Assembly: GCA_030620095.1 (NCBI GenBank)
Contig: JAUTXW010000884.1
Coordinates: 62,001-126,000, forward strand
Source of the DNA: Kuschelorhynchus macadamiae
Taxonomy: Eukaryota; Arthropoda; Insecta; Coleoptera; Curculionidae
Direction: 5' to 3'
Length of the DNA: 64,000 nt
Position 1 is the stretch's first letter. Each line of letters starts with the position of its first letter. A program made the position numbers and the translations under genes. This document shows positions 55,370 through 64,000 of this stretch, piece by piece. A model generated the notes under the pieces. It saw nothing but the letters and a program-made list of their open reading frames with translations. It was not told the DNA's origin and ran no database searches.

Positions 55370-55382
55370 GGTGATACTTTTT
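55370..55382 (+). repeat. 13-bp target site duplication, right
   Basis: Second copy of GGTGATACTTTTT, directly after the palindrome. Confidence 0.88.
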
Positions 55383-55682
55383 GACGAAACAGTTTTTCAG
55401 TCTACCTGTAATTGATAAATTCGCGTCTACCGACTTCCAAATTCTCGGTATGATCCAAATTATAGTCAAAATAAACAAATTAGTGACCGTTCTTTTAATC
55501 AGAGTTTGGGCTAGATAAGCGCCCAGGACCCAGGTTTTTTTTAATTTCCCTAAAAGGCGAAATTGTATGCTGATTTTGGTATTAGTGAATTTAATATATG
55601 TCTTTGAAAGTAACCTAATATAAAACAAATCCTTTAGTTACGTAGAAAACCTTAATATATCTTTAAAACCACTTAATCCGGA

Positions 55683-56018
55683 TGGTTGTAACTTAGGTAA
55701 CAAGTAAAAATATAAGTTCGTATTACCAAAATATCATAAAATGAAGTTATACTGATTTGACAGCGTACGGATTTATCTGACGCTAATTGTACGGAGCCCC
55801 AATAGGTGGCGCTAAGTGTTACACTTAGCATGTAGTACTGTTCCAGTATGATAGACGTTTCGTTTTCTATTTTGTCATATCGAGCAATCTGTTAATTTAG
55901 ATCTGAGGGTGAGGGTAAAGGCCTCGCCTAATGATCGCAGGAGGGTACCCAGTGACATAATCGAAAGCAATTCTTCTTGTAGGCCGTTTTGCACCTGCAG
56001 AAATTATATATTTTTGCC

Positions 56019-56021
<3 letters not shown>
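55683..56021. other. Sequence without recognised gene
   Basis: A short, slightly more GC-rich stretch (55780-55990) has words such as 'ggtggcgctaagtgttac'. No ORF or RNA gene is recognised. Confidence 0.4.

Positions 56022-56087
<66 letters not shown>
56022..56087. repeat. (TA)n microsatellite at left transposon end
   Basis: A 66-bp AT run ends exactly at the GTGTGTCTACTT end of the next element. Confidence 0.95.
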
Positions 56088-58345
56088 GTGTGTCTACTTA
56101 AGTTCTCTACATATGGGAAACTTTTTTATTAGTAGTTTTACGGAAAAATATTACTCTTTATAAAAAGTTCTGCTTTCTGCCAAAATAATATTAAAATATT
56201 CAAACTTGAGATTGCAAATACAGGGTGGTCAAAAATTCCAAAAAATCGAAATTGACTCAAGAGAAAAGTACCTTTAATTTTTATTTTATAGCAAAATGTA
56301 ATACAAAATCTTACTTAGAATAAAAAAACATATCTAGCACTAGATTCGTTGCTTCCTATCTGAAATTCACTTCTTAAGGAATGTAAAACTTTGACTTCTT
56401 ACTGGCAAGTCCAGTTTCTTACTTTTGTTCCTACCTACATACCAGCAAAATTTCCTTATTTATCGATTGTTGATGGTATTCTCACTGCCATTGTCAACCA
56501 CAATATTGTATTACTTTATTGAAACATCAGTTTGAATATTATAGTGAAAAGAAATGCCGCTGAAATTAAGCAAAGAAGATTAAATTGAAATAATTTTAAT
56601 TGTCGGAGAAAATTATAAAACATTTCGAGAAGCTGCAGACATTTTTAACAACAGACACCGCGATAAAATTATACAGTTCACAACAGTGGGGAATATTCTA
56701 ACTAAATTCAAGATTTTTGGAAATGCAGAAAATAACTTTAACAAGAAACAGAGGTCAAGGGTTGCAAATGACGAAACTACAAATCAAGTAATGCTCTCTG
56801 TGATAGAAGACCCTAAAAAGTCCCTACGCAAACGGTCAGCAACATTGCCAAATAACGTAGGTACAGATACAGTTTCAAAAATATTGAAAGAAAACAGTTT
56901 TGGACCTTTCAAATCAAAATTTATACATACCTTGAGACCAGCAGACTTTGAGCGACGCGCGACGCGACGTTTCGAGTTTTGCTGTCTGATACAAGGGAGA
57001 AGATGATCATTTTATGGCAAGACGCATTATTTTTACCGATGAAGCAACTTTTACTTCCAATGGGACTGTAAGTTCACAAAACTGTCGTTGGTGGAGTGAC
57101 GTTAATCCTAATTTTGTTATACAAACTCGTGATCAGTATTCATTCAAAACAAATGTGTGGTGCGGAATTTATAAAGATAGAGTAATTGGACTAGTTTTTT
57201 TTTCGACATAATTTAAATAGTCAACGCTACTTGGATCTTCTAAATACTTACTTGTACGATTTTATTCATGAACTACCCATAAGTGAGAGGTTTCAAATAT
57301 GGTACCAGCAGCATGGCGCACCATGCCACGGAGCAAGGGATGTAAGACAATACTTAAATTTTATCTTTAATGGACGAGTAATCGACAGGTATTCTGATAT
57401 TTCTCTCCAGCTAGATCTCCGGACTTGAACCCTCTTGATTATTTCTTTTGGGGCTACTTAAAAGAGAAAGAGGCCATTTCAGAATGTTGATCATTTGGGT
57501 AATTAGGGAAGAGATAAAGGCCATAACGCCTGCCACGATTAGAAACGTTTTAAGAGAATTTTCTGTAAGAACGGTTACCTGTATGGAAAGAGATGGTGGA
57601 TATGTTGAGGCAAATGTGCAGTGACGGAACAATTAGTTTTTATTGTTAATTAAGTTATTTATACGTAATGTTTTTTAGAATTAAAATTAGTGAAGTTATT
57701 TTCTACATTTCCAAAAGTCTTGAATTTAGTTAGAATATTCCCCACTGTTTTGAAATGTATAATATTAACGGGGTGTCTGTTGTTAAAAATGTCTGCAGCT
57801 TCTCGAAATGTTTTATAATTTTCTCCGACAATTAATATTATTTCAATTTTATCTTCTTTGCTTAATTTCAGCGGCATTTCTTTTTACTATAATATTCAAA
57901 CTGGTGTTTCAATAAAGTAATACAATATTGTGGTTGAGAATGGCAGTGACAATGCCATTATCAATCAACAATCGATAAATAAGGAAATTTTGCTGGTATG
58001 TAGGTAGGAACAAAAGTAAGAATCTGGACTTGCCAGTAAGAAGCCAAAGTTTTACATTCCTTAAGAAGTGATTTCAGATAGGAAGCAATGAATTTAGGGC
58101 TAGATATGTTTTTTATTCTAAGTAAGATTTTGTATTACATTTTGCTATAAAATAAAGATTAAAGGTACTTTTGTCTTGAGTCAATTTCGATTTTTTAGAA
58201 TTTTTGACCACCCTTTATATGCAATCTCAAGTTTGAATATTTTAATATTATTTTGGCAGGAAGCAGAACTTTTTATAAAGAGTAACTTTTTTCCGTAAAA
58301 CTACTAGTAAAAAAGTTTCCCATATGTAGAGAACTTAAGTAGACA

Positions 58346-58348
<3 letters not shown>
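56088..58348 (+). mobile_element. Tc1/mariner-like element with about 650-bp inverted repeats that include coding sequence
   Basis: The ends start GTGTGTCTACTTAAGTTCTC and are flanked by TA inside (TA)n runs. The left arm (56088 to about 56741) is repeated inverted at about 57690-58348. The arms contain all 5' non-coding sequence and the first 60 or so codons of the transposase. Only the rest of the gene is single copy. Confidence 0.93.
56554..57624 (+). pseudogene. DD41D-like mariner transposase, broken
   Basis: The N-terminal helix-turn-helix (MPLKLSKED..IEIILIVGENY) is interrupted by a TAA at 56581. The inverted copy in the right arm (57877 down on the minus strand) keeps a Lys codon there. 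Blocks in order are RIIFTDEATFTSNG near 57030, WYQQHGAPCHGA near 57305, where His replaces the second catalytic Asp, and RSPDLNPLDYFFWGY near 57415, reached by frameshift. It ends GGYVEANVQ. The gene is dead by stop, frameshifts and an active-site change. Confidence 0.87.

Positions 58349-58389
<41 letters not shown>
58349..58389. repeat. (TA)n microsatellite at right transposon end
   Basis: A 41-bp AT run begins right at the element end. Confidence 0.95.
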
Positions 58390-58390
<1 letters not shown>

Positions 58391-60600
58391 TCAAAATCAT
58401 TATAATCATCAAATAATTATTAATATACAGGGCGTCTATGTGCTATCTCATAAACGGCAAGAGATACGATGTTATAATATAGGTTAAATAGAGAAAAAGC
58501 GTCCTTTATGGAGGACGTCAATAATCCGTTTACAGATTTTTAATTTTTTTCTTTATTCCTGAAATACCGCGGATTTTGCAAAAAATGCCCAAAATTGTTT
58601 AAATATCTCAAAAAGTTTGTACTTTAGAAAAAAGTTTTATACAACACTTACTTACTTTAATGTTCTCTACAAAATGGCGTCCCCAGATTTTCAATCCGAC
58701 CTTTCGTCTACCAGCCACTACCATAATTTTTTTATAAATACGGACCTGCCTTTTTTATTTCTTTTTCTTGAAGAACAATTTACAGTTAATACATCAATAT
58801 AGACCAAGAATATTTTTACCGACGTTTCGTACTGTTATATTCATCTTCATCTACTAATATTAAAATGGTTTACTTACTTACAGTAATGCGGCTGTGAAAA
58901 AACAGTTCAATTGATAATGCGCATTGTTAAAACTGAGCAACCGTCAAATAATATATTTGTCAAATTATTTTAATATGGTGATAACTGGTCTGTTGTTGAA
59001 TAATTGAAATAATATGGATTATTAAATATGTATACCGAAAGAGCCATTCTCAGTGTTCGGATAATATGTTTAATCGTCGAAAATTGCACGATTACCATTC
59101 CTCGACATGGGAAAAAGATCTACAAGATATCATTTACATATAATTTCGTTGCTTGTGTCAATTCTTTTGATGCTAGTGATATTGGACTCTCCGCTAATAT
59201 TTTTAAGCACAGATATAGAAACCGCTTGCTCTTGACTCAGTAGGATTTTTCCTGTCTATATGTATTTTCTTTAAAGAATACTTTCTTTTCTTGTCCCTCT
59301 CTTTTTTCCCTTTGTATTGTTTTTTTTTCTTTCTATCTTCTTTTTAGCTTTAGGATTATAATTAGCTTTTGGTATTATTTTCTTAGAACCATTTGTCTGC
59401 ATTTAAAAAGGCCTTTTATTAACCCTTATATATTGATTTACTGTTATTGTAAAATTTATTGTTATAATTGGTTAATAATAAAATTGTTATTATTATAATA
59501 CTTTTAATAGCAGCCTAACTAACATGTTTAACACTCAATTAAAAAGTATTTATAATATGTGTTTATGTATGAAATAAGTAATAAATATGTAATCTATAGA
59601 GTAATAAAACCTCATTATGTATGCAAAAGGACAGGGATTTAAAGGGATCTTTATTATTTTTTCTATAAACAAAGTTTACCTACGCATACGGACTACTTCG
59701 AAATTCAGCCAAATTGAACGAAATTTCCCATTTTATTACCCTATATATTGTTGAAAAGAGACTATAGCTAAAATACATTTTTTAGACTATAAAAATAAAA
59801 ACCACTAATATTAACACATATTAATTATTAACACAAAGTTTACCTCCAAAAACTACATAAACAAGCTCAAAAAATGTTAGTTAAATTTACAGCACCCAAC
59901 CTCTAAAATGAATTTGAAATTCCCATATTCTTTATATTTTACCACGAAACGACGTATTTTAAAGGCTTAAAAATTCAATTTAAAAGTTTATTATTGAAAA
60001 TAAATACGCTCTTTATATTTTTCAAGGCAATAAAACACTTGAGGGAAATGACTTCCTCGAAATCGAAAACCTCCTATTACTGAAAGCCTCCCCATTACCT
60101 TTTCTACACCCGGATAAAATTTTAATATCGTTAGATATGGAGGCAAATAAAAAGGAAAAACATAAAACGGTTTATTGGGGTGAAGTTTAAATGATATTTG
60201 GCTGACGAGGACGGTATTGAAATATGTTTGGTTCAGCAAAAGTTACGATATAGTAAAATATAACTCTTTCGAAACTTTTAATTTTACAGGTAACACGTGG
60301 CAAGGGCGGATTTAGTTAGAGTCGTAGTGATGGTTGAAAGGTAAAAAATTTTGGTAAAAAATAATCATAATAGAAAAATGCCAGTCCTCCTGAAAAATAT
60401 TAACCTAACACCCAATTTCAATTCTTATAAATTGCTGGTACCAAAACAGAATTCTGTTAAAATTTCTACGAAAATCATCAAGTTCTAGAGTAGTGCAAGA
60501 GTTACATTGGTACAGCACGTGATTCCCGACGTGGACCCGCCTCGATCTAGTGGGGAAGGTTTCTCATTTCTTTTAATTTAGTTTTATATTTTGTGTCAGT
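58390..60600. other. Sequence without recognised gene
   Basis: An element-end-like TACAGGGCGTCTATG starts near 58429 and reads like a Tc1/mariner-type terminus without a partner. Near 58818-58850 the minus strand has a weak GAAACGTCGG string similar to the hammerhead-associated ends. No gene is supported; a 71-codon plus ORF (59028-59243) has no motif that I know. Confidence 0.4.
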
Positions 60601-60663
60601 GGAATTGTAATGTTTTTGCATTTTATATTTTCTATAGTTCCATGTTTTGGAAGTTTAGGTGTA

Positions 60664-63017
60664 ATGGCTTCCAAGAAAGTGATAAATAATGGAATAACCT
60701 TGCGCGACCAAGGAAAAGAAAGAATTGATCGGGTCACTGCATTTATACAGAAAGAAGCAGAGAAAGGTCTACAGATTCTTCTTAAAAATTTAAGGTAAGT
60801 GTAGAGTATTATTTCGTTCAGTATTTTATATGAAAAAAGGTTTTTGCAAAATTACTTCAAAACGTGGACAGTAACGTTCTATTACAAGGAAAGAATATTG
60901 GCAGCAACAGGAGTCAATAGACTACCCTTCATGCTATTAGAAAAGAGAGCAGAAACACTTATGAAAATTTGACCACTACATCTTTTTCTAGTCCCAAGAA
61001 CATCGCTTAGATTAAAGGCAAGTATTTTTACGCATAGAAAAATTTATTATGGTCAAATCAACCAAGATTTATAATTTTCTTGAGAATATTATTTTTTAAT
61101 ATCAAACATTTTTATTTTTTATAGCGGAAAATGCAGGAACAACAACTTGACTTCACAGGTTCAAGAGAGACATTGAGGAAGCTCATAATATCTTTAGGAT
61201 TTGGGTAGTTGATTTTGATTTTATCTAAATATCTCTAAAATCTTATTTAAAAAAAATATCCTTTATTATTTTTTAGTCAACGCTTTTATAATACAATTAT
61301 TAAAGGGGAAATATTATAGTAGAAAGAAATCACCAATTTTTCATGTGGAAAAACGCAGAAGACAACAAATCGGCTCTAATAGAAAAACACATCATCCGAT
61401 TAAAACGAATTCAGTTCCTCAAAAAAATATTATCTATACATATGAAACCTACATCCATAGTAGCCACACACAATCTCATCGTTGGTCGAATCAGAGTAAT
61501 AGAGAATTAAGGAGACCCATCTCGAATCGCAGAAGACTGAAAAGTGTCCCCATTCTCGCTGACCCACTTTTAATAAATCTGCCTGCGGTACATTCATTAT
61601 TGGATTGTGATGAAATGCGGGAATTTCCATCAATATGACCCGCATGTTTAATAAATGGTTCAGGTCAGGTACCATAAATTCAAGTATCATAATGTTCTCA
61701 AGCTATAGTCTACCAAAGTACAAGGAAATAAGTTTGGTTACTTTTTTACTCCTTTTACTTTACTTTATTTTACTCAAATAATCTATAATAAAAAATAATT
61801 AATCTAATGTATTTTTATTTTAGGGAACTATTATGATGATATGAACCACAAGCCTTAAAGAAATAATGATTTAAAGGATAAAAATATTGTTTTCGAAGAA
61901 AAATTGACAATGACAACTTTACGCAATAATTCAATATCGATTTCCGACCACTTATATATTAGACCAGTTATTAAAAAACAACGGTCACAAAGTTCTAAGA
62001 TTACCTTCGTATTATTCAGAACTGAACCCTATATAGAAAATATGGGCCACCGTAAAAAACTGGATAGCAGCCCATAATTCAACACTTGTATTAGCTGACT
62101 TTGAAGCCCTAAAGCCTGGGTTATAGATTGAAAAAGTTTGCGTCTTGCGTCGCAGTTTGCGCTGTTCTTGAAGTTTATGTAACGTAAAGTAATGGGTACG
62201 GTTATATTTTTGCCGCCATCCGTTTGAGTTTCCGCTAGCCGTCGAAAAGATGGAGAAGTTTAAATCGACGTTGGAGTTAAGCTGCAACCAATGAAATTCC
62301 TGGATTTTAGAGGGCCTTTCAAGACGTTCGTCCTTCGTAATAAATTTGACATTAATATATACACATAACATCCTCGTCCATTTAAAAAAACTGCTTGGGG
62401 TCATTGTCTTTAATTTTAGGAATATACTTGTATGAGTTTTGAGTATTTCTACCCCAATTAACAGGAATTCGCCGCCTTCTCCTCAACAACTTTACAGCTG
62501 CGACAGACATTAATATCTCCATAATGCCTAGTCTTTACTAGGTATCATTACTATGATTTAGATTATTCATTCACTTCAAATTAAAAAAACGCACATAAAC
62601 TTAAAAACCAGCAAGTCAAAATTACATTACACAAAAAGGCCATAAATATGAATATAAAAGTAAGGTTAGTTTCACTAGCGACGCAAAACGCAAACGTTTT
62701 CAATCTATAAGATGGGACAAGAACCAGCGTAATCGCTTAGCTCAAAGGGCTGACGCAGGATGCAAACTTTTTCAATCTATAAACCAGGCTCAATTCATCA
62801 AAGATTTTACGAATTGCCACTCATCGAATGGACGAACATATGTGGACACGTCAAAAAATATGCGATGTCACAGATAGAAAAGGAACACATCATTGACACT
62901 ACGCTAGGTCATCTAAATTTTACCGTTAACACCGTATCATCTGAAGAATGCTGGTCAGATCTAAACAGCAACAGTGGCTTAGATACACAGCACTTGAAAT
63001 CATCCGTCACAGATTAA
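60664..63017 (+). pseudogene. DDE transposase fossil (IS630/Tc1-superfamily-like, DDE_3 type)
   Basis: Pieces of one protein follow in order on the plus strand. They are an N-terminal region ending FIQKEAEKGLQI..LKNL (60664-60794, followed by GTAAGT, a possible intron donor), SPKNIA near 60993, FTGSRETLRKLIISLGFG near 61145, IIYTYETYIHSSHTQSH near 61426 (where related transposases have IYMDETYIHSSH), PISNRRRL near 61520, and YDDMNH near 61835. A C-terminal piece follows at 62789-63017 (WTNICGHVKKY, SSEECW). The catalytic Asp of the first motif is Tyr. A separate small element lies inside it at about 62119-62788. Confidence 0.7.
62119..62788. mobile_element. Small element with inverted ends (MITE-like)
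   Basis: The left end GGTTATAGATTGAAAAAGTT and the right end (inverted, GGTTTATAGATTGAAAAAGTT) match over about 35 bp, including TTTGCRTCYTGCGTC. The inner part has a second pair of the same words near 62694. It interrupts the DDE transposase fossil. A target duplication was not fixed, so the family is open. Confidence 0.7.
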
Positions 63018-63084
63018 TTTTCAGGTACCCTAAAATACATTTTTTAATAAGTTTAGCTTGGATTTGTACTAGTTAAGGTATTTT

Positions 63085-64000
63085 TCAGGGCTGAATTATT
63101 TCAAGTTTAAGTTCAGTGGCATGCTTCTTCTCTAGCCTACTTCTTCTGGGAATAAAGGAGCGAAGAAAGTGGAAGGTTCTTGGTCTTTGAAGTTGGACGA
63201 CGAAGGAATGCATGTACGTCGATGCTGGGCTCTCCCTTGCAGGAATGACTAAGAAGGGCATAATGGATAGTGATGATAATTCGTCAGAACTGACTCCATG
63301 GAAGAATCTTGCAGGAATGATTAAGAAGAGCATAATGGATGATGATGATAATTCATCAGAACTGACTCCATAGAGGGATCTGTAAAACAGAGAAAGATCT
63401 GCTCCCCATATGTGCGAACAACACTTAAGGGTAGGTCTGATTTGCGAAGTGTAATTGGTAAAAGAAAAGCATTTTCGAGCTCGGAGAAAGAATACTAATT
63501 TCTCGCGGGTGCCGCGGTGGCACTTCAGGTGATTTGATAATGTCAGCAAAGATCTTTCTGAAAAGTGATACCAACTAGGCTAAAGGAATCTTTATCTTCA
63601 AGCATATGCATAGTTTAAACATGATTATGTCTTATTGGCGTTAAACTGGACAAGGTTTTTGGCTCCGCATTCAGTGATTTTAATGAGGTCCTCGGTTAAG
63701 AATAGAGTCAGTACACTACCCCTATCATCAATTTAAATTTTGGAAATAGGTTTGGGAAATTGTGTCATGCAGTGAAGTGTGCTATCATCAGCATAGCTGT
63801 GAACAGGATTGCTTATAGAAGAAATCGCCTGCGTTGTTTTGTTGAAATTTTAATGAATAGCGGTCACCCACTACAGAAATATTTCTGTTCGAAAGTAAAC
63901 TGGCAATCCAAGTTTTTTCAGGAAGATCTCAAGCGGGAAGTTTGTCATGCCAGATTTTATCAAATCCTTTGGATTTGTCGAGATTAAGGAGAGTGGAATT
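63085..64000 (-). pseudogene. Jockey-superfamily LINE ORF2 fossil, runs off the window
   Basis: Read from 64000 down on the minus strand: an A-box-like LLNLDKSKGFDKIWHDKL (near 63990), WIASLLSNRNISVV (near 63890), an active-site ADDSTLH (near 63780), then the C-terminal half with YTSQIRPTLKCCSHIWGA (near 63430) and RTFHFLRSFIPRRSRL (near 63160). The GVPQGS block is lost and frames change several times. The forward ORF at 63760-63987 is only a shadow. Confidence 0.82.
63239..63371 (-). repeat. Two-copy tandem duplication of about 70 bp within the LINE fossil
   Basis: 63239-63308 and 63309-63371 share 'gcaggaatgaYtaagaagRgcataatggat' and 'tcRtcagaactgactccat'. The related LINE proteins have this segment once, so it arose in this copy. 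Confidence 0.8.

Larger units (their letters stand above)
54957..55680 (-). pseudogene. Possible mariner transposase C-terminal fossil, split by a Penelope insertion
   Basis: The minus strand near 55150-54960 reads, in shifting frames, YHLF and LHGFLGGK-like words, then CDETLY-like words. These recall the C-terminus of classic mariner transposases. The flanking piece past 55383 may belong to it. This is a weak call based on short words. Confidence 0.4.

Noticed and set aside
63760..63987. 75-codon plus ORF at the right edge
   Set aside because: The minus strand of the same bases encodes recognisable RT blocks of a LINE.
1..64000. tRNA genes, rRNA, CRISPR arrays, bacterial promoters or terminators
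   Set aside because: No cloverleaf A/B box pairs, rRNA cores or spaced short repeats were noticed; the window is eukaryotic intron sequence.

Overview
The window is AT-rich, intron-bearing eukaryotic DNA, almost certainly from an insect with a large, transposon-filled genome. A beetle is plausible, but that is inference from the element mix and not shown by a marker gene. I found no tRNA, rRNA, CRISPR or bacterial-type operon. The only host gene I can support is a minus-strand gene encoding leucine-rich repeats (LRRs). Four exons (41442-41602, 17185-17379, 12967-13213, 2389-2643) have consensus splice sites and compatible phases. Together they encode about 286 residues of continuous LRRs of roughly 24 residues. 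They make up 858 bp; the introns between them are 24.1, 4.0 and 10.3 kb, and the gene probably runs past both window ends.

The rest of the sequence is mainly nested mobile elements. 1-16.9 kb: an RLE-type LINE fragment, a long repeat rich in CCATTTTG motifs (2667-9445) split by a decayed pogo element with a PHD finger (2792-5659) and by a decayed DD41D mariner (6168-8054), a LINE fossil, an internally deleted LINE copy, and a hAT element with a perfect 8-bp target duplication (14596-16922). 17-22.4 kb: a foldback repeat and a Penelope-like element in head-to-head partial copies with hammerhead-like ribozyme motifs. 22.4-29.2 kb: a large palindromic foldback element. Its left arm carries an intact pogo transposase gene with a PHD finger; its right arm carries an apparently intact, spliced DD41D mariner. 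30-33.5 kb: a second copy of the CCATTTTG repeat, split by a LINE and by a tandem array of 217-234 bp units, each with a hammerhead-like motif. 33.7-41.4 kb: an insect endogenous retrovirus of gypsy/errantivirus type. It has 200-bp LTRs that read as identical, a tRNA-Ser-type primer site, and open gag, pol and env.

41.9-64 kb: a jockey-type LINE, three more Tc1/mariner-like fossils, two RLE-type LINE copies, a 221-bp palindromic Penelope insertion with a 13-bp target duplication (55149-55369), a mariner-like element whose 650-bp inverted repeats include the start of its own transposase gene (56088-58348), a DDE transposase fossil (60664-63017), and a LINE fossil that runs off the end.

Three elements look recent or capable of activity: the endogenous retrovirus, the pogo element at 22.5 kb and the mariner at 26.6 kb. 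The most unusual structures are the hammerhead-like tandem array and the Penelope palindrome. All coordinates and motif calls were read by eye. Family assignments rest on recognised motifs, and no database search was run.
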